Shown: piece by piece, positions 12,704-25,366 of the stretch
How the letters are laid out: every line of letters starts with the position of its first letter
Position numbering within the stretch: the stretch's first letter is position 1
NCBI GenBank assembly: GCA_033065855.1
Contig: JAVXUO010000408.1
Coordinates: forward strand, 248,001 to 312,000
DNA from: Escallonia rubra
Taxonomy: Eukaryota; Streptophyta; Magnoliopsida; Escalloniales; Escalloniaceae
DNA: 64,000 bases
Direction: 5' to 3'
Made by a program: the position numbers and the translations under genes
Notes under the pieces: model-generated
Seen by the model: only the letters and a program-made list of their open reading frames with translations
The model's database searches: none
What the model was told of the DNA's origin: nothing

Positions 12704-15700
12704 GTATCTAGCGACGTCTTAGGGAGCGAGCATGTGGAATTGTGTAGCCAAGGTCCATACTTGGTAGTGAGTTCCCCCCACCTTAAGGATTCAAGATCGG
12801 AAAGCTCATACGTGGTCGGCCTAAAGTTCACATAATGCATTGAATTCCCGCGCATTGATAGAAAAAGTCGGAATGAATAACAATACGAAGCAATAATAAG
12901 TATCATCGTCTGTGAGACGAGATGAGACGAGGCAGGCTTTTGAGACAAAAAGGTGGAGTTGCATTTCCCTGTCATTTGCTGTGGTCACGAGTAGCTTCTA
13001 CTGTTCACTACAGTGAATTGGCTTCAGCAGTTGGATCCTCTTAAGCTCGTCTTGGGACCGTACAATCGTGCATTGGGGTCTGGCAAGATATGAGATTAGG
13101 TCAAGGACGTAGACCTCACCATGCACCCAAAGCAACATGTTCCTGCAGATCCAAAATAAGTTGTCAGACAGTGAGTGCTTCATCCTGCTTAGAAAGGATA
13201 TCTCCAAAATACAGCCCAGCCAAATAAATAGCCAAGAACCCTACCAATGCAAATATTATCTTTCCTTCTTTTTATTTTATCTATATTTTTTCCTTTTTGG
13301 TGGGCAGAATTTCACTTTGCATTACCAAATATTGTACATTGTGGCACTTCTACTGCCGTGAGACCATGACATTTAGTTTTCACAGTCGACTGCAATTCAT
13401 TTATCAACGTATCAGTTGAAAAAGAAGGGGTTTGAGGGAGGTGTGAGGGGTGTATCTTCTTATCTCTCTCTGGTTCCATTTAAGTAGCAGACCTATTTTT
13501 GGCATAAGAGTCTGTTTCACTTGAACTTTCTAACCTCAACTAATGGAAGCTCCACCTCCACATGTATTCCTTCGGAAGCATTTAATTTATAGTTACGTTT
13601 ATTTGCAGAAATTTTGGTTTCTTAATAGTTTGGAAACCCTACTTCCACTTTCAGTATCATTCGGAAACTCTAGCAAAACACACACGACCAGGCTCTACAG
13701 GCAACAATATACTGCAGTTCATCTTTTTCCCAAGATAATTGAAGGCTTGTAGTTTGAATAGTACGTAGTACACTTGTGTACGTACGTACACAATCATGTA
13801 CTCACAAGCAATATATAAATACGTAGATGTATACAAGAGGGTTAGGCTATGATTATATATACTGAAGCATGTCTTATAAATGGGCCATGATCACGGTGCA
13901 TATATTCAAAGAATAAAAGAGGGTTTACAAGAGAGATGTGAAATGGTAATGTCAATCATGCATGTGTTTTGTCTAAGAAGTGCCTCGCATTATTGAGGCA
14001 CATATGTCGGAGGAGCCACATGCGGTGTTTTCCTTTTTGTGACTTGTTCATATCAATTCATAAGTTCTTTCATTAGCAAGCAGAAATCAGCATCATAACA
14101 TGCTTCCAATTCATTCCAAGGACAATTAATCAACCGCCTTCGCAATACATTTGACTTGTTTAGATCCATTACATACTAATTCTGACATTGCCGGCCAATC
14201 TTGTTAACATTTTTTGATGCAGAGTTTGACAATAATTTGTCAAGGACGACTAAACGTCACAATCTATCTATCCTACCCTGATTGTATAGTCGAATTTTAT
14301 CCTTACCAGATTCCATACCTTGTTGATCATCAATTTCTTTACAAAATTAAGGCTGTTAAAAAGGAGTATAACAACAAAATCAGCCTGAGATTTATCTAAA
14401 AACAATAAAATGTTATGTAATCTAAGGCTTTAATTTAAAAATGCTGGTAGTCTGTTTTTCCTAAATGGTAGTCTAGTTGAACTCTTTCGATATGGTTGTA
14501 ATCTTATGGACTAACTTTTTGCACTCCATAAAAAGTAGCTCGTCTGCTCGTGTAATCCCCCCCCCCCAAAAAAAAAAAAAAAAACAACAAAAACAAAATA
14601 CTTAGTTTAAAGTGCTAATTAAGATGATCCAGGAACCTCACATTGGAAGCAAAAAATGACGACGACAGATCAGATGCTTTTCTTTCTTTTCTCGGAAAGT
14701 GACTAACTAGATTAGACCTTGTTCTCAAAGGTAATTACAAGTAAGAGAAGCATATGAGGAAACTTAATTATTACAGTATATATAAGACTAATCTTGTACT
14801 CAGAAACAGTATTCAAGGATTTTGGGAGAACACAATATTTATTGTCCACCAAATGTAGTACTAGTATGAGGGAGGATGATCATGGGACAGGCACCACATG
14901 CAACTGCATCCTAAGAAACTGAGGACAATACTGCAGGTCCCTTCCATGAAGACTCCTTCTTCAATTCCACGAAGGCAGAGAGAAAAACCAGGCTGCAGCC
15001 AGCAGCAACAACATGCAGTAATTGAGATGAAACCCTTTGGCCTTATCAACTTGTAGAACATGCATGTCCGTAGGCCAACTCCATCAGCCGACTTCAAGTT
15101 AATCAATTTGTCAACTAAAATCATACTATTTATTAGGCTTTGCTTTGAGTACCAATTGGTAATGCTGGTGTTAAGCTTAATGGAAGTCTGTTTATATGAT
15201 AATAACCAAGATCAAGGTTTCGCCTAATTTGATCAGAAAGACCGCACTTTCTTTACCTAATGGACGCGGTTCAAATCTCCAGCTAAGATTACCTGTGGAG
15301 CACTCTGCATACGTACATAGTCTAGATTAAGTTATTCGGAGTTGAGCACATATAATAGTTTAGAGGAATCACAAGTTTATGCGAAAAGTTTTTTCCTCTT
15401 ATTTTGAATAAATGACTTATTTTGGTGCAACAACTGTATAAGATCTAAGCTACTAGTTGGCAGAAGTAAGGGACATCACGTGACATTAATCTCCTAAATA
15501 CTTACCATTATTTTAGCAATTCAAGGACACAAAAAGCTACCCAGTAGGGCTTCTATTTGGTAAGGTATCGGCCAAGAATGCAAATGCACGAGGTCGAAGA
15601 ACTTACGACTTTATTGTAACCTTCGCTTCGATTGTTACAGTACACAAATTTTTGTTGGTCAAAAAAAGATAAATGCCATCCAGGGAGGCGATTCTTTTCA

Positions 15701-17290
15701 TGAATTCTACATCTTTCTTGGTCATATAGTTGGTGATCAGAGTCGCACGTACACAAGAGTTCTGAGAGCTTCCCATGTTTAACATTATTACAAACATCAA
15801 AATGCGTGCCGAGTTTCTCCCTGAATAGATGATGCACTCTCGAGAAGTTTACTTCTTAAGCTTATGCTAGCGATGAGAGATGGCCCATGCTAGCTAGTAG
15901 TGCTCAAAAGGATATTAACTTCGGCATGTGCTGCAATCCCTGCTTCCTTAGCCACAGCCATGCCTAACAATGTTGCTATTTGTACTCTACACGCGAACGG
16001 GTGGTGGAGTTAAATGATTTGGCTGGGCTATACCTGGTTACGTACGGTCGTCACTAACACTCTCATTTGTATAGACCGACTCCAATGTCAAGCTAGCATT
16101 CACGATTTTTACCAAAGCAAATGTAATTTTCGATAATACTATATGTTATGCAGATCTATTCTCGTAGATCATAATATGTGATTATGAAAAAGTATTTAAA
16201 AGTGTGAACATACATAAAAAAGAAAGTATACTTAAAATGCGGCCATAGTGCCGGCTTCTAAAGGTAGCTTGCGGGCGAATTAAGAGAAACTTAATCTAAA
16301 ATAGCATGTCAACTAGTCCTTTGTAGACTTTAGATCCCCTTTAGGGTATATTTGATTAGTTGCAACGAATAAGTTCCAACTAACCTCAAATCCTAACTAA
16401 TCACATAGCTTGGCATCCTGAAAAAGTTAGAGATAGAATAGAATTCCAGCCAGCTCCAAAGAAAAGAGCAATCATTGTTCTTTCTTCTGGCCTGGCCCCT
16501 CAAAACCCTCCCCCCACTCCTGCTGCTCGGGTTCTGGGTCTTGAGATTTGAGCGGTAGTAAAGGTTAAAGAGAGAAAGGGAGAGATGTGAAGGGGTCCAT
16601 GACCATGAGGGGGGCAGGCAGACTGACACCACCACCCTCCCAACCCCCATAAAAACCCTCCCTCCGCCCATCCCCACCACGCTCCCACACACAATTACCT
16701 TTCACCACCCTTTTCTTTATATTGATTTTACGAGACACGAAACTCTAAAAATAAACGGCTACATTTTCTATTTCTAAGACTTTCTAAGATAGTAATTTAC
16801 CGATTTTGTATTTTTTTTTCAAAATAATGAGTTGTTCATTATTATATACGGAGTAACTCTTAAGACAACTTTTTTATGCCGTATTTGATAAAAATAAAAA
16901 AAATAGATATAACATCACGGCATCAAAAAGAGTCTACTTAAATTGTCCTAAACACTTTCAAATATGTAAGAACAAACATTTTTGCCCATATAAACATGCA
17001 ATACTCTATTTCTCCTACATTACTTCTTCTAATTATTTTTCTGAAACTTCAGCTAATTAAATCGGACAACATAAATGTTCAAATCTGACAAACGATTTCT
17101 GATTTCAAGCAAGCGAAAACTTTCCCTCGAAACTAAACCATGTTTTCCAGTTTCTTTTTATGTGTACAGAGATGTATCCAATATTGTAAGCCACCAGCTA
17201 CAGTAAAGATTTAAAAAGGAAGGTGTCACGATCGCTCTCGTGGTGGTCGTTCTAACGAATAGATAACGCCCATTCACAAGAGGGGCGTAT
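12704..17290. other. Long intergenic stretch, no gene recognised
   Basis: No protein family was recognised in any frame. Visible oddities are a 20-bp perfect palindrome at 13774-13793, a C9 then A-rich run at about 14559-14584, one isolated CAGTCGACTG at 13383-13392, and a minus-strand open frame at 15603-15800 whose peptide resembles one in the TAG gene's fourth intron (see findings). The end of the stretch is the upstream region of the TAG gene. Confidence 0.4.
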
Positions 17291-17296
17291 GCCAGA

Positions 17297-17390
17297 CCCC
17301 CCCCCCCCCCCCCCCCCCCATGTTACTGTACAAGTTACAACTCCAACTTCCCCCCAGAACCTGCCCCCACACCCCCTTTCTATAAAACCC
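17297..17390 (+). promoter_or_regulatory. Core promoter of the TAG gene: C23 run and TATA box
   Basis: A homopolymer of 23 C (17297-17319) is followed by a C-rich, G-poor strand and the TATA box CTATAAAA at 17380-17387. That is 116-123 bp before the chosen ATG (17503), which fits a 5' UTR of about 85-90 nt. The leader itself is CT-rich. The C run is likely to vary in length between individuals or assemblies. Confidence 0.65.
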
Positions 17391-17502
17391 CCAATCTCCT
17401 CCCCAAACCTCTCCTTAACTCCTTCCCTCTTCCTTCTTATCATCATCATTATCATCATCACAAGCCTCAAATCTCTCCCCATCCCACAAGCTTGGAACAA
17501 AT

Positions 17503-19753
17503 ATGTGTTCATCCAAGTCCAAACTTATGCAGCAAGGCAGCAGTGTAGACATGACCCCCATCTCTCATATCAATGGCCGCCCGGTCCTTCAGCCGACCTG
17601 CAACCGCGTTCCTCTCTTGGAACGCCGCAATTCGCTTAAGAAAACCGCCTCTCTGAAATCTCCCCTTCCATCCCCACAAATTACTGCTGCTGCTGCTGCT
17701 ACTCCTGCTGTTGTCTCTCCTAAGCTAAAGTCGCCGCGACAGCCGGCTATCAAGAGGGGAAATGACCCCAACGGGTTGAATTCTAGCGTCGAAAAGGTGG
17801 TTTTGACACCACCCAGGTGCAGTAACAATACAGGTAAATCAGCTGGGATAACAACTTCGGTTAAGAAGTCGAAGAAATGTACAAGTAATGGTATAGATAC
17901 CACCACTTTGAACTATTCTGCCACGTCCATAGTGGAGGCACCAGGGAGCATTGCAGCTGCGAGGAGGGAACAAGTGGCTGAGATGCAAGTGCAAAGGAAA
18001 ATGAAAATTGCTCATTATGGTAGAACAAAGTCTTCAAAGTTTGAAGGCAAGGTGGCTTCTGTGCTTGACTCTTCTGTTGCTGCTACTGCCAATGTTCGAG
18101 AGGAGAAGAGGTGCAGCTTTATTACACCTAACTCAGGTATGAATAATTATGGTTTATTTAATACACTTATTTTTGTGCTAAGGAAAGAACTAGAAATAGG
18201 TAATGAATGATGATGGGTGGTGTGTTTGCAGACCCTATTTATGTTGCTTACCATGATGAAGAATGGGGAGTTCCTGCCCACGATGACAAGTATGCTCCAT
18301 CTCTCTTTGTGATCTCTCATTTAATTACATTTCAGATTCAAAGAGTCATTTGCAGGTTCAAAACTCCAAACAGTGTAAAGTTTCGTGTAGCTAACACTTA
18401 CGCAATATTGTATCATATCATCGTGGCTATCCAAAAAGTGTGCAAGCCCAACGATATATGACATGCTTTACTAGCATCTCTAAGCCCCAATTCTTGATTG
18501 TACATGGAATGCTAATCGATGGTTTAAAATTTCACTCCGTAAATATCAAGCGTGGGACCGAAAATGTGAGTCGTGTTTAATAGGCATATATATGTGTATG
18601 TGCTATGCAGGTTGCTATTTGAACTGCTAGTATTAACTGGTGCCCAAGTTGGATCAGATTGGACTTCAGTGTTAAAGAAACGGCACGCATTTCGGTGGGT
18701 TTACTGTTCAAGTCCTAGAAACTTTTATATTAACAAGCAATTGCGAAGAAATGAATATGAACACGACTTCTTCCTTTTTTTCCAGGGATGCCTTCTCAGG
18801 ATTTGATGCAGAAATTGTCTCAAAACTTTCTGAAAAGAAGATAACATCTATAAGTGCTGAATATGGCATAGAAATAAGCCAAGTTCGAGGAGTAGTCGAC
18901 AACTCTAAATCTATCCTCGAGGTAAGAAAATCTTTTTTTTGTGTATTTTCTTGAGGCTCAAAAACGTAATTTTTAAAACTGTCTTTTCTACCTTTTTCCG
19001 TAATCCTTTTCTTAATCCTGCAACCACCTCTATGACATGCTATTAAAAGGCTATCATGAAATTAATGGCACACTTTGAACAACTATATAGTTGTATCTTC
19101 TTCATAAGTGGCTGAACATAGAGTGCCTTTAGTCAAAAAATGAAAGGTACCATCATATGCCGCAAGTCTTTGACATTTTTGTGCCTTCAACCAATCATGC
19201 ATGGATGGCCTTATGTACACATGATTAACATAACTGTGCGGGACCGATAATGACAATCTATCACAATTTGATTGGATTTTCATTACAAATGCCCTGCTAT
19301 TGGTTTGGGTCCAAGTACTACGTACTCCAGGTGCAGGTTGGCCCTGGTGTCCCTCTAGGGACCTTATAGGTGCACCATAGTTTGTTCACTATAACTAGGA
19401 TAAGCAAAACTGATAACGAGGTTAATTGCTTTACCTTCTTCTAACGAGGTCAAATTTGTTTACAGATCAAGAAAGAATTTGGATCATTTGACAAGTATCT
19501 GTGGGGATTTGTGAATCACAAGGTCATATCCACCCAATACAAATCATGCAACAAGATCCCTGTGAAGACGTCAAAATCAGAGTCGATAAGCAAAGACATG
19601 GTCAGGAGGGGATTCCGGCAGGTCGGCCCGACGGTCATTCACTCGTTCATGCAGGCAGCCGGCCTCACGAACGACCACCTGATGACCTGCACGCGACACC
19701 TTCAGTGCACCGCGCTGGCATCCCAGCGTCCCACCGTGGCACCAGCCCTATAA
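17503..19753 (+). CDS. DNA-3-methyladenine glycosylase I (TAG) family protein, five exons
   Basis: Exons 17503-18136, 18232-18289, 18611-18694, 18786-18921 and 19466-19753 join in frame by GT/AG introns to 399 residues. Residues 1-200 are a Ser/Pro/Lys-rich, probably disordered plant extension. From about residue 203 the TAG domain follows. YHDEEWG is at 218-224, then TGAQVGSDWTSVLKKR, the form usual in plant paralogues, KKEFGSFDKYLWGF at 306-319, SKDMVRRGF, VGPT at 357-360 and NDHLMTC at 373-379. C204, H219, H375 and C379 match the zinc ligands Cys4, His17, His175 and Cys179 of E. coli Tag. The family removes 3-methyladenine from DNA at the start of base-excision repair, presumably in the nucleus here. 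The start is the first ATG after the TATA box. Intron 4 (18922-19465) contains a minus-strand peptide similar to one near 15.7 kb. Confidence 0.93.
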
Positions 19754-20970
19754 GCACATGGCAACAGGATTATTTAATAAGACATCGTGATTTAGTCTAA
19801 CAACCAAGTCCATGAGACTAAACAATCTGATTCTCTAACTACACATACTACCCTTTGGATCAATTTAGTGGTGTGAGGTGTTCTTGATGTGGGTGTGGTA
19901 AGATTTGATTTTGATTAGTTTAAGTTATTAGCTGAGATTGATTAGAATAATCAGATACTTAAGCAAGTAATAGTGGTGCTGTATAAGGGAAGGGGAGAGG
20001 AGACAGAGAGCATGTGCAGGGTGGGCAGGGCCAAGGCATATTTGCATGTGTTTGGTGCAACTGGCTTTCATTTCTTGTGAGTTGTGAGTTGTGACCACTA
20101 CACCTCCCCCCCCTTCCATTATTTGCTTTCCTTTAACAGCCTGTGTGGAGGAAGGATCATCAGAGCGGGGGACTTTTGGGCCAGCCCTCCCTCCTATCTC
20201 CTCTTGTTGCCTTCAAATTGGATAACAATTATTGTATCTACATCAGCTAGAGGAGAATGCTTTTATCTTCCATGGCGACACCAAACTTTCGTCCTCCCCA
20301 GCCAGTTAGGTCGCGCCACGTGTAAAGAGGAGAAAATAATTTCTCTACTTGTCTATTTTTTTTTTCCTTCTAATTCTAACCCTTACTTGGAGGGGAAACA
20401 CATGTAGTGTATATTGTGCTGTTTGTATCATAATTCTAGTGTGAAGTTTTTGAGTGCCCACCAATTTGGATTGCATTATTGAGTAATGGTGTATTCTCTT
20501 TGCCCAGTCTGTGTACACTTTATGTCTGTCGATGCCATTGCATGGCTACACACAAGTTAAGCATCTTCTTCCCCATGTGCTCCCACTTTTTTCTTTGCAG
20601 CTTTTCCATAAACTTTGTACAAACTCAAGCATAATCATCGCGCACCCGCGAACACACACATGCAGTGTCTGGCATACAGGCCATAGCTTCGGAACCATGT
20701 TAAGTGGCTTATCTAGGATGGGAATCTTAGCCATTGGCTTGAAGGAGCTCCTGTGTTTGACCTTGTTCGAATACACTTCATTTCCAGTTAGGCACAAAGA
20801 ATAGTTACCCATTCTTAGTTGAAGTTTCCCATTCTAGTACTCCCCCACCCCACCCCACCCCCACAACACACTCACACACACAGACACGCGGGGCTTCGCA
20901 CATGCTCACGTTCCCGTCACAAAAAGCTTTATTCTAGTGAGGCTCCCTCCTTACGAGGGATCCACTGCTA
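19754..20970. other. 3' flank of the TAG gene and intergenic DNA
   Basis: This should include the 3' UTR of the TAG gene. No further gene or transposon ends were recognised; short frames here look random. Confidence 0.4.
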
Positions 20971-20974
20971 CTTT

Positions 20975-21140
20975 AGCTTGCTTGTGAGTTTTGAGAGGAG
21001 AGAAAAGAACAAAAAAAATAAGGGGAAGAGAAGAGAAGGGAATACAGTTTTTCTTTCTCTTATTTGTGAGTTTAAGAGAGAAAGGAAAGTATCATTTCTT
21101 TCCTTTGTTTGTGAGTTCAAAAGAAAAAGAAAAGATATAA
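20975..21140. repeat. Left arm of a long imperfect inverted repeat
   Basis: This A/G-rich block repeats a unit like TTTGTGAGTTT followed by AAGAGAGAAAGGAAAG two to three times. Its reverse complement is seen at about 22840-22995, with CTCTTATTTGTGAGTTT shared exactly. The two arms enclose the hAT element at 21202-22297. It may be a pair of oppositely oriented insertions or the ends of a decayed element. Confidence 0.5.
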
Positions 21141-21201
21141 CATTACATATATATACTTATACAACAGTATGCTAATTTAAACAAAGACTTATAAGTATGA
21201 T

Positions 21202-21287
21202 CAGGGGCGGAACTACACTTGTACGAGGGGGGGCTAATGTACCCCCTCAACTTCTAGGAAAAAAATATTACGTTTCACCCAGTCTAC

Positions 21288-21325
<38 letters not shown>

Positions 21326-22297
21326 CTTGTCCTCACGGTTTCTCACCCTCTCCCAAACGGCAAACGAGCGACGGCAAACACCACTTCTGACGGCAGACAC
21401 CACTCCCGACGGCAAACACCACCTCCTTCAGTCGACTTTCTCTGTTGGGATCTGGAACGAGTGGTCGGAGTGGAGCCGTGGATGAAGACGGTGAGTGGAA
21501 CGAAGGGAAGTCTTCTTCTGTTCAGATCTGGAAGGATCTATGACCGGCGAGTGGCAACGACGAGGTAAGGACTCCACCAGCCCAGAACCCACTGCCGGCG
21601 ACGACGACTGGTGACCGGCGATTCAAGTACGCATTTTCAGAGTGTTAATTGATGAATTGCTTTCCTAATTGAGCATTTAGATTGTTGATTGAGCATTTAC
21701 AATTGTTAATTGAGTATTTTAGATTGTCGATTGAAATTCCTTCAAGTCTTTGATTAATCTTTGTTGCTTTCCCAAATCCCAGTTGCTATCCTAATAACGT
21801 TCATGGTGTGGCAGCAACTTGATTAACTCTGTGCTTGGAATATGGTTTATTTGAGTCTCGCTTGTGTGAGTGTGTTAACTCTGTACTGACTAGAGGTTAT
21901 TTCCTCCATGTGATTGTCCATTCGCGACTCTGGCAATCTAAACAATGTTTTTTTGTCATTGCCCATGTTTCAAATTGTCTTACAGCTTTTTTGTCATTGC
22001 CCATGTAGTTCAGTAAATGCATGAATATATAGGAAATATAAGTATTAAAGTATATAATTATATGGACTTCTTAGAATCAGGGTTTATCAAATTAAAAAAA
22101 TGCTTTAGAATCAGGGTTTATGAATTTAGAAAATTTATGAAAGATTCTTTAGTGGCTCGGATGTTTTTTTAGTATGTTTGTATTTTTGAAATATTAAAAA
22201 GTGCACTATATTCTTGTGTACTATTTTACTTATAAAACATTAGTGACTCCAATATATGTTTAGCACCCCCTGAAGTAAAATCCTGGCTCTGCCACTG
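21202..22297. mobile_element. Non-autonomous hAT-type element, CAGGGGCGG ends, 8-bp TSD
   Basis: The left end CAGGGGCGGAACTACA and right end TCTGCCACTG form an imperfect terminal inverted repeat. The flanks AGTATGAT (21194-21201) and AGTTTGAT (22298-22305) are an 8-bp duplication with one mismatch. The same ends occur at 27134-27852 and 33848-34481. The 1096-bp body contains a CT microsatellite, a GC-richer piece with TCTGACGGCAGACACC-like short repeats (about 21360-21420), and an AT-rich right half. There is no hAT transposase, so it is non-autonomous. Confidence 0.8.
21291..21321. repeat. (TC)n microsatellite
   Basis: A 31-base uninterrupted TC run inside the hAT-type element. Confidence 0.95.
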
Positions 22298-22305
22298 AGT
22301 TTGAT

Positions 22306-23840
22306 CCCAACTAAGAATATAATTTAAACGGAAAAAAAAATTGATCATCAAGGATATCACATAAAGTTTGTATCATAATAATGTGACAAGTCTCACATCA
22401 CCGGTTAATGCTATATATATACACACACACAAGCTAGTCATGAGTTGACTACAAACATCCGACCATCCAAATCTAATTAACGTCAAAACAAAAGCATAAC
22501 AATCAGTAATTAGTCAATTCTAAAACCCAAATATCCTATCAGCGATAATTTGAACATCTCATCATTTTTTCTAACATAAGCTTGCGCCTCTAGGGTGGAC
22601 AGCCAGATAAAGTTCTCGGCTTTTCGGGATTCTTACCTGAACTTGCAGGAGATGAAGCTAACCACCACTTATGTCACTTCTTCAGTTTGTTTGTAATAAA
22701 TAGTATGATAGGTTTTTGTAAGAAACACTAGGACCTAAAAGTCACTAAAAATTCAGCCATTATAATCTCAAGGGTAATATGGGAACTATTAAAATATTAC
22801 TTATAAGAAATTCCTTTCTTTCCATTTCTTCCCATTTTTGGGAGGAAAGATTTAGATACAAAAGAGGCCCAAACTTTCCTTTATTTTCTCTTCTTAAAAA
22901 AACTCACAAATAAGAGAAAAGGGAGCAAATGAGTCACTTTCCTTTCTTTTCTTATCTATTCTCTCCTTAAAAAAAACTCGCAAACATGCTATTTGTGCAA
23001 CTAAGATATGAGGAAAATATTGTAACGGTGATTGCATGCAACTACTGCAATTTTCATGTGCATGCTAGCAAATGTGCGAACCAAAATCATCACAACTGTC
23101 GGAATATGGGCCTTAAATAAGTTCTAGGTATATACGCAGGTGCAGGTGGGATGAAAATTTGTTGTCAACTGTCAAGATGTTCTTGATGTAGCAGCTTCTA
23201 ATATAGCACCGTGTTACCCATGGCAACGGAAGAATAATTGAGCATCCTTTGTTAACACGGCAACGAAAAGGAATGCTAGCTAGCTTAGCAAGCTGCAGAG
23301 CAATTGTCCCCTTTACAAAGAAGATGCTCCAGCTATTTCCAAAAATGCAGCCTCAGTCAGTAGATGAGGATGAGATGGAAGCCTACAACTAGCTGGGGCC
23401 TGTCTGTCTGGGAAACAATTGGTGGAAATATGAAGTTTCTATATGCCCAAACCAATCAAGTTACCCCCGACTTGGGCCACCATTAGCCCGTGGATTAAAA
23501 ATATGTTGGAGTCTTGGAGATAATTTAGGCCCATGAATTTTATTTGTTTATCTTAAGTACTTCTCTGGTTGAATAAGTTAGCTTACTTCCTAAGTTTTTT
23601 TTTGAATTCTAAAATTGAGTTTTCTTGTTGTGGATAAGTTAGCTTTGAACACCTTTAATGTTGTAACGGGACTTAAAATCACAAATCAACTTCGCTAAAT
23701 TAAATTTCACTTTTCAAAAAGTACCCCGAAATCGACAGTTCTTTAGCCAGGCTCCGGTATTCTGGGCACGGACAAATTTGATAAATACTTAGGGATCAAG
23801 GCCAATTAACTAATACTGCTATTTTTTCGTATGTCCTTAG
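22306..23840. other. Intergenic DNA, contains the right arm of the inverted repeat
   Basis: The block 22840-22995 is the inverted counterpart of 20975-21140, with the unit AAACTCACAAATAAGAG near 22903. Otherwise no gene or transposon end was recognised. Confidence 0.4.
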
Positions 23841-25225
23841 TCAAACTCGCAACAGGATTTCGTGTCTTTCGCAGGCCGCACTACCGTGGTGAAGACAATT
23901 CTTAATTCCATCCCCACCTACACGATGCAAGTTTATATGCTTCCTAGCACCATTTCCTCCAAGCTTGAAACCTTAGGCAAAATTTTCTGTGGGTCACTTG
24001 GGGATGGGGAAGAAACGACATGCTCTTAGTTGGACTGTAATCACTCGCCAAAAATCTGAAACGGGTTTTGGCTTACGCAAGACATTGACGCGAATCAAGC
24101 AATGTTCATAACCTCATCTGTCAGCTCTAGAAACAACCGCAGTGGCTTTGTGCCAAATTATAAGGATAAATATCACATAAATGAGTTTATCATCTGGAAT
24201 GCTAGGCCCAAACGTAACGGTTCTATTTTTTGGAAGTTGCTAAAGCCACTCGTTGGAACCGAGCAAGACATTTCGTTCTGATATCATCATCACTGGCTTC
24301 CTGCTAGTGTGCTTCGAAGCTCATACATCGGGCCGGGCCCCTCCCAAATCACAGGGGCAACCTTCGAGTGATAAATATTATAAACAATAGGAACTGGGAC
24401 CTTGACAAGCTGCATTCCTTTCAGTCTAACGCTCTCGTTGATCATACCTTGGCATTATGCATCCCTCTTTGCTCTGAAAAATCTAATTCCATCCTATGGC
24501 CTCCGGGAGACTGATAAGTAAAATCAGCCTACAAAAATATGATTCTGACTGAAAAGACCCACTTAAAAGGCGACTGGACGTGGATTTGGAAAGTGTCTTA
24601 TCCGCCTTGAACTCAAATTCTTATTTGGAACTGTGCTCATTTCCACTGGATACCTGATAAAAGTTGCCCTCATGGATGTGGCCAACTTGAGACTATTGAT
24701 TTGTTAGCATTATCTTTGTAGTTGCCTTATAATCGTGGATATCTGGAGACCCTGAATCCCCAACCTTTCTCTTCTACATGCAATGCTCTTCCCTTCCCTA
24801 AATGGTGTAAACTAGATTCATGATGATATCAGGACTTTGGACCACGAAAAGTACCTCAAAATACTCGCTTTGCTTTCCAGCTATCATGGACTTGGCACCA
24901 TTGAAATAAACTTGCGCACCAGCTAGCTAGCTCTTGAGTGTGGATTACTTATTTTTTGGTTAACTGCATAGGGCGCCAACTTACTTTTCAAAAAACTTCC
25001 ATGCAAATTGGTTGGATTCCGCTGCATGAAAGTTGGGAGAAGCGGGATACTACGATAGCCTGAAACCAAACTCGAAATAGGCTGGAGCTGCAGCTTTGAT
25101 TCAAGACAACACAAGTCGATGGGCAGCTGGAATGGTCTTCAGCTTGCTTGGAATATAATCATAAAAATCTTATGCTGGAGGTGGATGATCACAATGTTGT
25201 CTTTCTTTACGCTATTAAATGATAC
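23841..25225 (+). pseudogene. Decayed LINE (non-LTR retrotransposon) reverse-transcriptase 3' region
   Basis: Translated pieces on the + strand match the order of a plant LINE ORF2 C-terminal region. From 23871 comes AGRTTVVKTILNSIPTYTMQ, the usual block after the RT core. In another frame near 24010 HALSWTVITRQKSETGFG continues it. Near 24570-24720 GDWTWIWKVSYPP and later CPHGCGQLETIDLL look like the zf-RVT zinc-binding region. A weak RNase-H-like piece (LMLEVDDHNVV) follows near 25170. Frameshifts and stops interrupt all parts, so it makes no protein. The 5' part (endonuclease and most of the RT) is missing or unrecognisable. Confidence 0.75.
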
Positions 25226-25366
25226 ACCCATCGTGTCTCGAGTTCGAGCCCTGAAAATGCAGTTGCGTTAAAATTTGGTAGGGAGAGCTTTGCCGCCCAT
25301 GTGGTCCTGCCCGGCTTAAACAGTTTATAACTGTTAACTGTTTTAATTCAGTCACAAAAAAAAAAA
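25226..25366 (+). mobile_element. Possible 5'-truncated tRNA-derived SINE with poly(A) tail
   Basis: A tRNA box-B match, GTTCGAGCC at 25242-25250, is followed after about 105 bp by an 11-A run (25356-25366), as in a short SINE. No box A and no clear target-site duplication are visible, so this is tentative. It may instead be the tail of the adjacent LINE relic. Confidence 0.3.

Noticed and set aside
13383-13392. Isolated CAGTCGACTG outside any LTR
   Set aside because: A single 10-mer with no neighbouring copies or LTR sequence; probably chance.
13774-13793. 20-bp perfect palindrome TTGTGTACGTACGTACACAA
   Set aside because: It is built from a simple GTAC/TACG repeat with no nearby gene, so low information.
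15268-15280. tRNA box-B-like string GGTTCAAATCTCC (another at about 4793)
   Set aside because: No box A at the right distance, no cloverleaf and no poly(A) tail; neither a tRNA gene nor a clear SINE.
17252-17512. Gly-rich minus-strand frame over the C run
   Set aside because: It is the reverse reading of a homopolymer and CT-rich leader.
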